DNA of 58,563 nt from Pleurotus ostreatus/Saccharomyces cerevisiae fusant (Eukaryota > Opisthokonta), in the NCBI GenBank assembly GCA_024196135.1, contig JAMQCK010000123.1:1-58563 (forward strand). Reading direction: 5' to 3'. The notes under the pieces were generated by a model. It had not been told where the DNA came from. It was given only the letters and a program-made list of their open reading frames with translations, and made no database searches. A program made the position numbers and the translations under genes. Positions 43,293 to 55,310 of the stretch are shown piece by piece; the stretch's first letter is position 1; the number at the start of each line of letters is the position of its first letter.

Positions 43293-45152
43293 ATGGCTCG
43301 TCGCCGTGGCAACTGCGCGCTTAGACCTGATTTTGATGGGAAAGTCGACGCGCTCGTGGATTTCTTGATCCTGCTCATTCTCCCCCACGTCCACATTCGC
43401 GTACCGTTCGTCGTATTGGGCACAGATACGGCAGTGCTAGCTACCTATTCAATGGGTAAGTGATCGGTGTATGCGTAAATAGAGCCTCAGAACTTACCAT
43501 TATTCACAGAAGTACTAGAATCGAAGTATGGGGGCGAGATTTACCGCCCGTTGAGGGACGGAGAGCTTCCCACCTGGAAGAGTTGGATGCAGGGGAGGGA
43601 TGAGTCGCTGCCACTGCAGACGCAGATCATGCAGTCAATGACCAACGGCGACCTACTTGACAAGCTCAGGCGGGGCGAGTATCCTCGGGATCCCAAGCGT
43701 ACAACGAAGGTGCAGGCGCACCGCGACCACAACCGCAAGCACGCTCTCGTCGGGCACAACGCTGCTGCAGCGGCGAGTACGCCAGAGAAACGGGCCTACT
43801 GCCTCGGGCGCGCGAAAGATTTGTTTGTGCGCAGCTGTCTGTACAACGCGCTCCTGGCGCCTGTGCTGCGGCTGCCGGCGGAGCTGCTGGGCGAGATCTT
43901 CGAGCATGCCATCGGCGCCGAGAAGGAGAACAGAGACGGCGACGCGCTGATGTGGGTGCGCGCCGCGATCGCCAGTGTCTGCAGCCGTTGGCGCGACACG
44001 GCGATGGCCATGAGCGCGTTATGGGCGACTACCGTGTTCACGAGGGGCTTCCGCAAGCCCGAGTGCCGCGCGAACATCGTTGCGTCCCATTCGAGGCTTG
44101 CCCGCCATCATCCCGTGTACATCGAGGTCCAGCGATCCAGCCGTGAGCAGGAGACCTTCGGGCAGTGGTGGAAGCTGAAGAAGCGCATCGAGGAGAGCGC
44201 GGGCCGTTTGTACATGGACCTCACGGAGGCGCGATGCCGCGATGGCATCAACTTGCAGATGCAGAATGCGAACTGGGTCGAGCTCCACGGCGTCGGCTGG
44301 CGCCCAGCCAAGCCGCACGTGATCAATGGTCGCAAGCTGGAGATCCTCGGGTTGACCTATCTGGGCGGCGTGGAGTCCTTCAAGGCTCCCTGGCATCAGC
44401 TCACGGTCCTGAATGTCAAGGAGCAGGTCGTGGACGCAGCATACACAGTACCGGTCCTGGCGCTTTGTCAGCGGCTTGTGGCTTTGACGATGCACTTCAA
44501 GGACCGCAGTGTCGTCCCGCTACCCCTAGAAGTAGTCACGTTGCCGCAACTGCGCAAGCTGGACTTCGGTGAAAATGCTGGTATCCTCCTCGCTTGCCTC
44601 AGCGCCCCGGACCTGCAAGACCTGCGCTTGACCCTGAGCGACCCCGAAGTCGTGACTGCCGCGATGGAATTCGTTGTATCGCGCGAGCACGGGTGGGGGA
44701 TCCGGGAGTTCTACGCCGAGAGTTGCGAGCAGCTCAACCCACTGTGCTTCCGCAAGCTGCTGGCGGCGATGCCGAACCTCCTCTGCATCGACATCGAGGG
44801 TCTCGCGGCCTCCAAGCACCGGCGGCGCAACCGCCGCGTCATGCGCGCGTGCCTGCTGAGGGAGCTCGTGTGGGAGGAGGGGCGGCACCTGCTGCCGCGG
44901 CTGCAGAGCATCGGGCTGAAAAGCGTTGGGCTGAGAAGCCTTGCGCTGCAGTGGGGCGAGGAGGCGGAGGAGGCGCTCTGGGCGATCATCGACAGCCGGT
45001 GCGGCGCTCTGGGGGAGGAAGGGCCAGCCGCGCTAGAGGATGTGTTCGTCAAGACTCCTCTGACGCTTTGCTCGACGTTCATGTTTGAGGAGGGCGAGGC
45101 GTACGTCCTGCAGAAGGGTGTGGGGGTCGCTTGCTGGGAGCCTGGCCTGTAG
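43293..45152 (+). CDS. F-box-like/LRR protein
   Basis: Two exons (43293-43455 and 43510-45152) with a 54 nt intron (GTAAGT...TTCACAG) give 601 residues. The first ATG is uncertain. The 54-codon exon 1 is in phase, but an ATG at 43452, four bases before the donor, would give a protein starting MEVLESKYGGEIYRPLRDGE. A coiled, basic N-terminal part contains LLDKLRRGEYPRDPKRTTKV. The F-box-like domain is LRLPAELLGEIFEHAIGAEK ... AAIASVCSRWRDTAMAMSALW. Leucine-rich blocks follow (LTVLNVKEQ, LPQLRKLDFGE, LQDLRLTLSD, MPNLLCIDIEGL). It differs from the four F-box genes further left and is a separate family member. An SCF adaptor role is inferred. Confidence 0.75.
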
Positions 45153-46074
45153 GAGGATAGGGAGTTGGTGGTCGGGGCCGGACGTTCGGTGGCATAGGTT
45201 TTTGTCCTCCTTGTATTTGTATCGCGCACTACGTGTCGCATAGCATGAATGTATGCTCTCAGGAAGAAATTTAAGGAGGGACGCACCTGGAATTCGCACA
45301 TCCGCCGTCTCATCCTCCTGCTCCTGCATCTCGAGTAAAATGCGCCCAGGGCCATGTGCGTTATGAACAGTGTTCTTGGAGCTCTCGGCTCTGGCTAGAG
45401 AGGTATCCGCGCTGCTAAACGGCGCTCCAGCAGTCTGCAGAGATGTAGAGAACTTCGGCTTACGAGGGGATCTGAAGTCAATGTCTCCAAAGCCAACCTT
45501 GCGAGCTCAACGTCGTTTAGTGAGCGCGAGGGATATTTAGGGCACCCATATTGGCTGTCGGGGGCCTACTCCTCGTCGAGTCCTTCGCAGATGTTGGGAC
45601 GTGCGCGTTGCTCCGTCGGTTGTCGCTAGACTCTGCTGCGATTTGAAAGTTGGCTTTGAAGCAGCCCGTGGTGGTGTCGGCTAGCAGGCGTCGCCAATCT
45701 TCGTTCGAGTAATGTCCTGATCGTTTCGCAAGGTGCTGAAGCCGCCATGAACGCCTTGCACGACGCAGACTCCCGGGAGGATTTGTATGTATTTGGCTTG
45801 AATATTATCCAAATGGGGATACGTGATACTGTACTTCCCAAGCGAAGTTGAAGTTGGCTCCTTGTTTTCAATCTCTTCTGCTTCACTGATGAATCTTTCG
45901 TCCTCATCTCTGCTTGTCCAGGTCGATGCGCTCCTCGATACCAAGAGACTCTGATGCACATCCGGCCACCGAGTCCATTGGCAAAGACGGAAGTAACGAG
46001 AAGAAGTGTATGAGTGATACTGTAGTTACTTGTACGAACCCATAGAATTCCAAGCAGAGAGATTGCTAAACATT
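45153..46074. other. Intergenic between convergent genes
   Basis: About 920 bp between the F-box-like stop and the METTL7-like stop. Probably both 3' UTRs. A 173-codon minus frame (45626-46147) overlaps the METTL7-like gene and has no support. Confidence 0.4.
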
Positions 46075-47039
46075 CTAGCTGCGCTTCACGAACCGCCCCG
46101 CCTGATGCCAAAAGAGCGTATCCTCCGTCTCGCCCTCTTTCCCCCACGTGTCCTGGATCGCCCAGAGGCTTCCGCCATCGCCATCGCCGTCGCCTCCCGC
46201 TCCTCTCTTCCTATCGGCATCCGCATGCGACGCGTCCACGTCTCCCGCCTCCGCAATCCACAAATGCGTCGGCTGATCCAACCGGCACCCATCGAACGGC
46301 ACCCGCCACACGGGCGCCCAGAAACGCTGCCACCACGCCACGTCCGCACGGTGGCTCAGGACGTGCTCGTAGAACAGGAGCGTGCCGCCGGGTTTGAGGA
46401 GGTTGTGGACGAGGGTGCGGATGGTCTCGCGGGGTTTCGGTATGGAGCAGAATGTGAGGACGGAGATGATAGTGTCGGCGCCGGAGCCTCCGAGCGCGTC
46501 GCGGATCGCCTCAACGTCTTCGATGCCGCACCCCAGGACGACAAGAGAGCCGTCATCCTCTTTAAAGCCAGCGCTTGCTGCCGTGCGTCGGATGTGGTCG
46601 TGCATTGCAACGTTGGGCTCGACGGCGACGTACTTCGTGACCTTCGTGCGGTCTAGGTATAGTGCGGAGACGCCGTGACCTATAAGAAGTAAAATCGTCA
46701 GCATAGCCCACTCGCGTTACTCATGGTGAACAAGGTGGCCGTTGATAGCAGTAGGAGGCATAGAATCGTGCCAGACGAGAACCCACACTAACCTGCCCCC
46801 GCATCGACCACCACACCCCGCGCATACGGCCGAATCAGCTTTTCCTTCTCAGCTCGCGAGTTCTGATCCGTCCCGGGGCCGTATTGTTCCCAAATTCTCG
46901 CCATGAAGAACCTGGAGATCGCCGAGGGGTGAAGCAGTAGACAGGGATCGTTGAGGACGGCGAGTAGCGTCGGCTTGAAACCTATTGTTATGGCCAGCCA
47001 TAAGTCGGTGAGCATGCCCCAGATTGCGGAGAACTTCAT
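46075..47039 (-). CDS. METTL7-like membrane-anchored SAM methyltransferase
   Basis: Two exons (47039-46796 and 46679-46075) with a 116 nt intron give 282 residues. An N-terminal hydrophobic segment (WGMLTDLWLAITIGFKPTLL) resembles the membrane anchor of METTL7/TMT1 proteins. FFMARIWEQYGPGTDQN precedes motif I, VVVDAGAGHGVSALYL, whose glycines straddle the intron. Next come YVAVEPNVAMHDHIR (motif II acidic residue), DTIISVLTFCSIPKPRETI and LLKPGGTLLFYEHVL, then a Trp-rich WWQRFWAPVWRVPFDGCRLD, all typical of this family. The protein is likely on ER or lipid-droplet membranes; animal members methylate thiols. It shares a 280 bp divergent promoter with the 47320 gene. Confidence 0.82.
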
Positions 47040-47319
47040 GGTGCGCGCTAAGCTGGCGGGCTACGTCACAGCAAAAGATTTGTTAGAGGGGTGCAGGCCC
47101 TCTCGTAGCAGTGATTATCGAGTTCAAGCAGTGCTCAGGGTCAGAGAATGAAGCGAAGACGTATAGATTCCATGGCGTCGAGATGGTGGACGGAAGCAAG
47201 CTTGGATGCCCTTTTTGGGATGAAACGAAAATCAGACCGTCATCGGCGCCGACGCTGCGGCCACCGTTCTCGACGCTCTTGCTTCCTACTTCCACGTCGC
47301 GCGCAGTTTCCCCATCTCG

Positions 47320-49736
47320 ATGGGTCTCAAGCTTGGGGACCGAGAGGGCTCCGGCTCTCACTTGCCAGCGGGGGTGCTGATCCTTGCCGGCGTCTCCACC
47401 GTGGTCGCGGTCGTGGTTTCCGCCTTCTCGATATACCTACATCTGAAGAACTATCGGAAGCCTGCGCTGCAGAGGTGTGTGCTCTATGCGTATGTGCCGG
47501 TGCTTCTGCTGACGTCGAGCACCAGAATGGTCGTCCGAATCATGGTCATGATACCCATCTACGCGGTCGCGTCCCTCATCTCCCTGTTCTCCCTGGAGGC
47601 CGCGTTCTTCATCGACGCCATTCGGGATGTGTACGAGGTGCGTACTGCTACCCCTCCTCGTGAGCTCGCACTGACAAGCAACAGGCCTTTGTCATCTACT
47701 GCTTCTTCGTGCTGCTTCTCGTCTACCTCGGTGGCGAGCGCTCCCTGCTCATCATGATGCACGGCCGGCCCCCGAAGGCGCCCCCCTTCCCCGCGAACAT
47801 CTTCACGAGGGAGATCGACGTCAGCGACCCGTACACCTTCCTCTTCCTCAAGCGGGGGATCATGCGTGCGTCCGCCGAACCACCCGCCAGCTCCCCTCCC
47901 AAACCCCCCCCCGCCCCCCCCCCCAAAAACGTATACGTCAAGCCCATCCTCGCCACCGCGACGCTCATCCTCAAGGCCTGCAACAAGTATAACGACGGCG
48001 ACCTGCGCGCCAACTCGGGCTACCTCTACGTCTCCGTCGTCTACAACATCAGCATCTGCCTCGCCCTCTACTGCCTCGCGATATTCTGGCTGTGCGTGAA
48101 CGATGATCTGAAGCCGTTCCGCCCGGTGCCCAAGTTCCTTTGCGTCAAGGGCATCCTCTTCTTCTCCTTCTGGCAGTCGCTCGCCATCTCCATCCTCGTC
48201 GCGGCGGGGGCGATCGCGCGTCTGGGGCCATACACGGACGCCGAGCGTATCTCCCTTGGCCTGTCGGACACACTCATATGTATCGAAATGCCGTTCTTCG
48301 CGATCGCGCATTGGTATGCGTTCTCGTTCACGGACTTTGTCGATGAGACGAAGGCTTTCGTCGCGCGGATGCCGTTCTACTACGCATTACGCGATGCATT
48401 TGGGATTAAGGACGTCGTTGAGGACTTCAAGACAACGATGCGTGGAGAAGGGATGGACTACCGCGAGTTCGAGCCCTCCGAGGGTTATATACATCAAGGC
48501 CTCGGCCGCGAGCGCCGCATACGTGCAGGCCTACGCTACAGCAAGGGCGGCAAGCGCAAGTATTGGCTGCCCCGCCCAGCATCCGCACGCGACGACAATC
48601 CAGTCACGCGCGGCATCCACCGCGTCATCGACGACGAAGACGCACACGCGCCTCTGCTTGCCTCCGAGGCCGCCAACGTCGTGCACGCCGCGCCCGACAT
48701 GCGCAGAGACTCCGACGAGGACGTGTGGACCTCGACGCGCGTCGCGGAGGAGGGTTTTGAGCTCCCGTTCGGCGATGTCGACGACGCGGACGAGCAGCTG
48801 TACGACCACTGCCGGCACTACATCTTCGGCGACTACAACTACCCGTGCGTGGATGTCAGCAGCGAGGCCGCGCGGCGGATGATGTGGCACGAGGAGGAGC
48901 GCGTGCTGCGCGATGAGCGCGGGGCGTGGTATTCGCCGCTCACCGGCGCGCGGGGCGTCGCTGCGCTGGGTCAGCGCGAGGGCCCGGTATGGCAGGGATA
49001 TGGCGCGGTGGGGACGACTACGCCGACGCAGCGCCGAGTTCCACCGAACTTCGATGAGCAGCACGATGCGAAGAACCCGCTCCGGCGGTACGTCGACTTC
49101 GATGCGGACAAGGCGGAGACGGGAGATCAGGGCGAGGTGAAGCTTCATTGGACGCGGCTGCAGCGCGAAGGCGCCCGTCCCTCGTCACCGTCGCAGACTC
49201 GAGGCAGTCCCGGCGTACGATCGCCACCGACACTCAGGACGCAGTCTTCGGCGGGGAGCAGCGGCTCGGGGCAGAGGCGATCGCAAGAGACGTTGAGACG
49301 CAGCCTCGATATACAACGACGAAGCTCTGGCACGCCACGCCGAAGCCACGACACCCCGCGCGAGAGCCCCAAGCAGCCTACGAGCAGCCCCCTCCCGCCC
49401 GGCGCGGTCGACCTCGTCGTCGAAACCGACGAAGATCGTGGCGGGCTGCAGCGGGTGTACCGCCGTGGGCTCGACGACGGGCGCGGCGAGGTCGAGGTTG
49501 ATGACCCGGGGTGGGCGAGCCCGTCAGCAAGGATAGAGGTCGGCGAAGAGGTGCGAGAGGCAGTGGAAGACCGGGAGGACGTGACGCGCAGGGGAAGGGA
49601 TAGTCCGCCGACGCCCGGGTCGCCGAGGTTGATGAGTCCGCCGAGTGCAGCGGTTGAGCCGATTGCGCGGACGACGACGCCGCCACGATTCGTGGTAGAT
49701 CCTTTCGAGGACCACGAAGATAACCCATGGGCATGA
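47320..49736 (+). CDS. Organic-solute-transporter-alpha/TMEM184 family membrane protein (Hfl1-like)
   Basis: Three exons (47320-47474, 47526-47637, 47685-49736) give 772 residues as read. The DUF300/Ost-alpha family is clear: FSIYLHLKNYRKPALQRMVV, IPIYAVASLISLFSLEAAFF, FFVLLLVYLGGERSLLIMMH, FTREIDVSDPYTFLFLKRGI, VYVKPILATATLILKACNKY, FWLCVNDDLKPFRPVPKFLC, VKGILFFSFWQSLAISILVA, DTLICIEMPFFAIAHWYAFS. About seven membrane segments are followed by a ~400-residue cytosolic Arg/Ser/Pro-rich tail. Yeast-type Hfl1 sits in the vacuole membrane and binds Atg8; function here is inferred. At 47866-47928 a sequence with a perfect donor (GTGCGT), then poly-C and no AG, sits where the family is uninterrupted. 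It reads through in frame and inserts about 21 Pro-rich residues. Confidence 0.85.
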
Positions 49737-50210
49737 GGCGGCTCTCATCGCCGGTGCATGTAGGGCGTCGAGCCCTCGTCCGCGGACTGGAGGTTGTGCG
49801 CCGTGGATAGACGATGGCGCGAGTGGACTTTCCTCATTGTTCTCATTGCTGTGCGCATGCTACTTTATTCACGATAACGATGCTCACGACGACGGCGCGC
49901 ATGTGTAGCTATTTATTTCAGGCTATCTCATTCGTGTATCAGGCTTGTCTATTCGAATGGACGTCAGTCATGGAATAGCGCGTACGCCCGCTCAAGAAAT
50001 TGGTCTGAGCGGTACAGTAGGCGAACTGGGGCTTTTGACGAATATCTGCGCGCCTATCATATTCCACACTCCTGCGAAGCTACATGTGAACGTCAGCGCC
50101 TTCAAATACCATGTTCATCGCGCTAACCTACCCGTCATCAAGCGTAACCATTGCGAGCGCATGCCACCTTTCGGCTCTGATCCCTTCCTCCCCGTACTAG
50201 AAGTCGTCCA
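49737..50210. other. Intergenic, no supported gene
   Basis: Between the Hfl1-like stop and a degraded NACHT fragment. No feature supported. Confidence 0.4.
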
Positions 50211-50759
50211 CTAGCGAGCACGCTCCTCCGACAAACGACCCCGAGGGAAAATCGACCATCGCTCGGTAGGTCGGTCGGCTGTCTCGTCAAGCAGCCGACT
50301 GATGGTGTCGAAGGAGTACACCTCGAAGTCGTCCGCGCCGTAGTAGCACAAAAAGCCCACGATCGGAGCGTGCGCGAAATGTACGGCGGCATGCAAGGTG
50401 GTATATAGTAAGCCTTTCGCCCTGATGTGGACCAGCGTATTGACGAGGTCATCCTCGAGTGCAGAATATTGTCGCTCGTCTGCTCTCGACATGTGAACGA
50501 CCCACGTCCATGTGAGATGGTGAGGGCGTTGTGTGCCGAGATCGAGGCCTCTGCCGACAGGTCCGCTGCTGATGTACGCAAGACCGGTGCGAGCCATGAG
50601 AGGAAACTCGGGCTGCTCTTCCACGCGGAACGGCGAATTTACGGGAAGGGAGAGGAGGTAGTCCTTGACCGAAGAGTGCGCGAGGCGCACTAGTACGCCA
50701 TCGCAGACGAACAAGGACGTCGAATCAACGAGGGAGATCACCGCCGCATCCTGGCCCAA
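50211..50759 (-). pseudogene. Fragment of a NACHT-ankyrin paralogue
   Basis: A 182-codon frame aligns with the middle of the intact gene at 51432-55310. Matching blocks are AVISLVDSTSLFV with AVLSLVGSTFMAI, GVLVRLAHSSVKDYLLSLP with GGVVRLAHKSVQDYLLRLLP, and HHLTWTWVVHMSRADERQYS with HHLAWSWVVYVSKAGEEQYP. It corresponds to the helical domain after the NACHT. No P-loop lies upstream and no ankyrin repeats follow; the frame ends in an unrelated Arg-rich tail. It is a partial duplicate 670 bp beyond the intact gene's stop, in the same orientation. Confidence 0.75.
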
Positions 50760-51431
50760 AGCTTAAGACGAATCGAACACCGGCATGATACGATATCAAG
50801 GAACGAGCACTATGAAGAAGTCTTGTTATCCTGAGGGGTGACATGGACTCAGATGGCGAAGCCGGATGTCAGTCATTCAACTCATCGAGGACATGAGTGC
50901 TGAAGACAAGTCGAACAAGACCTTCCGAAAACCCACATCATAGTTCAAACGGTGTCGAGGGACAAGGCTACTATTACGCACACGCATTCGCAAGGCAACC
51001 ATCTCTGCTCTGAGATAGCGAGGGCAATCGTCTACTCAACGTGACGACTGTGAGACATCTGGGTTAGGCAATATATCGTTATGGGGTGGGGGAACGCGGC
51101 GACTACATCATCTAACTTGAGTTACACGGTAGTGGGGCTACGCGCGCGTGTCATTAATTTATCCAATACGATCTTGTAGAATCTGAATATCATAAGACGT
51201 GGTGTTGGGGCTTATAGAATGAAATTCCGGAGGGGAGAGAACAAGAAATGAAGCCTTCGACCCGAACACCCATAGGCGCGCATACGAGAGCGAAGAGAGT
51301 TCATCTCCAGGCTGCTCAATCACTCGCGATTGACCTGGGACGGGTTGTCATGAGTGTGTGATCAACGGATCGTGCAGGGAAAACACATCCGCACCAATTT
51401 CCAGCGATTGACGGAGCAGCACGCGACGCAC
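50760..51431. other. Intergenic, no supported gene
   Basis: Between the NACHT fragment and the intact gene's stop. It may include more decayed paralogue sequence, but no motif is readable. Confidence 0.35.
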
Positions 51432-54400
51432 TCAGTGGCGCGTCGCTGGCGCCTTGAGTAACATTTCACGAATGCGAGCGTCCTTCGCGAGGTCATCTGT
51501 CAGTCCATGCCATCGTCCGACGCTGCTCAGCCTTGCATCCACATCTTCCGCGCCCTGAAACCGGCATGCGCCAGTCTCGACGAAAGTTTTGACCGCAGTC
51601 TCTTCCCGCCAGAAGATAGCGACATCGAGAGGTGTCCGGTGGTCGGCGTCGAAAAGATCCATCGAAGCCTCTTTGTCAATGAGCAGGCGAATAGCATCAG
51701 GATGCGCTTCTTCTGAGGCAAGATGAAGCGGCGTTGAACCCGCCATGGTACGAGCGTCGACCTCCGCGCCCGCCTGCAGAAGGATACGCAAAACGGAATG
51801 GTGACCGTTATTCGCAGCATAGTGGGCCGCGGTCCATGCGTTGTTGTCGACGGCAGTCACAGCCACCTCGCGCTGGAGGAGACGTTCAACAACATGAGTG
51901 TGCCCTTCGGATGCGGCGCAGTGCAGGGGCGTCATGCCGTCCTGATCGCGCACGCCACAATCTGCACCTTTGCCCAAGAGGAACTCCAGGACATCGACGT
52001 TGCCGTGTTTTGCTGCAAAGTGCAGGGCAGTAAAGCCGTATCGCTCGCTGCGACTATGAACACTGGCGTGCAGCTTGTCGACGAGTAAGGTCACGAGCCG
52101 CAGATGCCCTATCTGCGCAGCGGTGCGCAGGGCGACATCTAGAATGCCGTCTGTCTCGAACTTGCTGAACACGGCTAACACCTCGCCCTCAAGAGCTGGG
52201 TACTGCTCCTCCCCGGCCTTCGACACGTAGACCACCCACGACCACGCCAGGTGGTGCGAGCTGTTCAGACGCAGACCATCCGCCGCGTTCGCGTGCGCAT
52301 CGATGTACGCGAGCGCCGTGCGCGCCATAAGACAGTAATCCGGCCGGTCCCCGACATGGAACGGTGAGCCCGGCAGAAGGCGGAGCAGGTAGTCCTGCAC
52401 CGACTTGTGCGCCAAACGCACGACGCCGCCGTTGATGGCCATGAACGTCGAGCCGACGAGGGACAGCACTGCCTGCGGGTCCAGAGGCGTCAGGGAGTCC
52501 CTATAGACCGGCGTAGAGGTGCTGTAGTCGAACGAGAGCAGACGTGCGAACTCCTCGGGTGGCAGATGCACCGCAGAGAGTATCACCCACATCAGCAGGC
52601 GTCGTACGTCTTCGCGATCATGCTCGGAGACAGACTCAAGGCTATGCCTATATAGGTCCTCAAGCGACTCTGGGAGCACTTCCAGCCGCTGAAGCACTTT
52701 GCTTGGAACCCGTGCGACTTTTTCCAATTCGCGTAGAAGCAGAACCGTCCAACGGAAGCTGGTAAACATTAGCAGTGTACGCGCTCGGACAAACCAGCGT
52801 ACTCACTTCCCGTCAGCCCCCGCCAGCAATTTCTCCCGAACTTGGCTCAAGTTGGGCAGCGAGGCGAGCGGATCCCTGGCCAGCATCGAGTCAAGCAAAG
52901 CCACAATATCGGTATTGACGATATCGTCGTCCATCGATTCCTGCGCATCGCACAGCCCTTCGAGCTCCTGGTGAAAAGTCGTCGCCGCGCGTATGGAGAC
53001 GAGGAGCGACACATTTGCGCAGGCCCTCAAATCAGCAACGAAGCGTATGACCTGCTTGTCCTCCGCCTCATCGAGCGCGTCGATGACCAGATACACCCGC
53101 CGCGGCGCCATCAAGCGCAGGATCAGCAGCAGGCGAAGGCGCATGCCCTCGAGCGGGGGCTGTGCGTGCCCGGCGGAGTTGTCCGTGAAAAACTGGCTGA
53201 GCGTCGGCACACAGTCCTCGTGGTGAATGGCGAGCTGGCATAGCATCGAGGCGAGGAGCGCGCGTAGGTCACGTTTCTGGGACATGTTCGTTATGTCAAA
53301 GAGATGGTCGATGACGATGGCCGTCGAGTCGGGAGAATTGCAAAGCACTCGCAGGTCACAGGTAGCAGCAGCGCTAAAACAATTCATCAGCATTGAACCT
53401 GGCTATATTGCGGATGCAGTGGCACGACGTACATCAGCGTACTCTTTCCACAGCCCGCTGGACGGCATTGTCAATGTCTGAGAACTTGCGACACAAAGGA
53501 GCGCAAACCTTTCCCATGCAAAAGCAAAAACTTCTTCGTGCCTTCCTTGAATTCAGAGAATGACTGCCCGTTGAGGAACCAGGCGCCAGTTGACTCGACA
53601 CGATCGCCAAGGAGCGTGTTCACCTTGACAGACGGGTCCGGGAATCCTAGCCATTTGAAAATTCGGTCAATCTCATCCGCCTCTGAGGAAAAACTCGTCA
53701 ATGCCAGCACAAAGCACATCTGCTGCGACACTTACTCTCTACTCGAGCGAGCGCATTTTCTATGCGACTGAGTGTGCCCTTGTTGGCCGTTGCCTCGCTT
53801 CCCGTCATTGCGCCTGACGGTCTGATCAGCTGATAACACGACCAACTAACATAGGAAACCCTACCATAAATCTCTTTTGCGACTTGTACTATGTACGCGA
53901 GGCACGATCGAGTGAACTCTCGCTCCTCGATATCCCCTATTCGGTGTTGTCAATCATCAAGACGGGCCCACGCACGCGCGACTTACTCCTCATGCTTTCC
54001 GTCAACATGGTCAACATGCTCTTCGACGTCGAAAGGGTCACCGCAGAGACACTCTGGTGATGATATGTGGCGAGCTTCTCGAGATCGGCCAGGGTCGCGG
54101 AAATCTTGCTGTTAGAACTGCCGATGTTTCTCAGCCACGCCTCTGCCGACAGAGTCAGTCGCGTTACATCATCAGCGAGAAATTGCGCGCACTCAGCCTC
54201 CCGTCCTGCTGCAGCTTTGTAATGGTGCCAAGAACGCAAAGAACCTGAGCAAGCAGCTGGACAGCAGCCTCCCGGAGGGGCGCGTCCATAGTCGCATCGG
54301 CGACAAGACCAACGACACCCAGATGGGCGCCGATGGCTTGGAATGCACCGCTGGCGCTCTCGACATCGTCGTGAACATCGACGGCTGCCTGAGGTCAGAG

Positions 54401-55310
54401 GTGATATTAGTGGTCAGACAGACCGCGTTTTTGTGTAGCCGTAACTTGAATCTACGCACCTGGATGAAAATACCAACTGCAGAGAAGATATTGCTTGCGG
54501 GAGCGAATGCCTGCAGGAGAATGAGCTCAGTGCGCGCGAACATAGTCCGTTCGAGATGCTTGCGATAGATACGGCACCGCCAACGGGCTCGCACAGCCTC
54601 CCCAGCACCTCCACAACGGGCAGGAGACAGTCGCGCAGCTTCTGCGGACCAGAACGACGGTACTGATCGAATGCGTCCTCCTTCGCGCGTATAAATGAAA
54701 GGATGCTATCCTTCGAGGACAAGTGAGTGGGATCAGACGTCAGCAGATTGTGCCCGGTGTCCTCCTCGTACTTGGCGCATGCTGCGCGCCAGAGGACAGC
54801 CATCGCATCGTCGGAGGACTGTATGCGGGTGTTCTCAGCGCCTTGCGGTGGTACGTCTGCGAGGGAAGGCCCTTGCGGTGTTGAGATGTCCGTCGTCGGC
54901 CCCAGTGGTTCGCGCTCGGGCTTCAAACTTGGCGTGGAGGCTGGGAGCGGCGGTTCTGTGGCGGACATGCGAGTCGTGGAAGCAGGGGGCTCGAAGTTAT
55001 CGTGGTCGACGACAGGCGCGCGATATGGGCTCGCTCTCCGACGAAGCAGCCAGTGCCGCGGATGCAGACGCTCGAACCATCGAGCTCGCGCGGCCGGGTC
55101 AGGCGAACGCGCGACGGTCGTTCGTTGGTCGCAGCCCGCTGGAATACTAGAGATTGTGGTCGTGATCACGCCCGCATCGCTCGTGATAGTGATGGTCGTA
55201 CAAGCCGCGTGGACTGTCGTGGTTGTCGAGGCTGCCGTTGTTGTTGTCGTGATGGTGGGCATCATGTTGGATGTGCAGGATCGCTCGGAGGCGCTGGACC
55301 TATATACCAT
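51432..55310 (-). CDS. NLR-like protein: helical N-domain, NACHT ATPase, ankyrin repeats
   Basis: Ten exons (55310-54573, 54510-54460, 54388-54193, 54142-53987, 53936-53865, 53813-53736, 53682-53509, 53457-53433, 53373-52807, 52758-51432) with introns of 48-71 nt give 1127 residues in one phase. A Thr-rich then Pro-rich start leads to a helical N-terminal domain (LRDCLLPVVEVLGRLCEPVG). The NACHT follows: FLLLHGKAGCGKSTL (Walker A, about residues 482-496, formed by joining a 25 nt exon) and RVYLVIDALDEAED (Walker B, about 589-602). A helical arm (FRWTVLLLRELEKVARVPSK) precedes about five ankyrin repeats (925-1085; FTALHFAAKHGNVDVLEFLL). Fungal NLR-like proteins act in non-self recognition and regulated cell death; the ligand is unknown. 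The start could instead be Met at 55265. Confidence 0.85.

Noticed and set aside
45626..46147. 173-codon minus frame 3' of the METTL7-like gene
   Set aside because: It overlaps the 3' end of the METTL7-like coding sequence in another frame and has no recognisable content.
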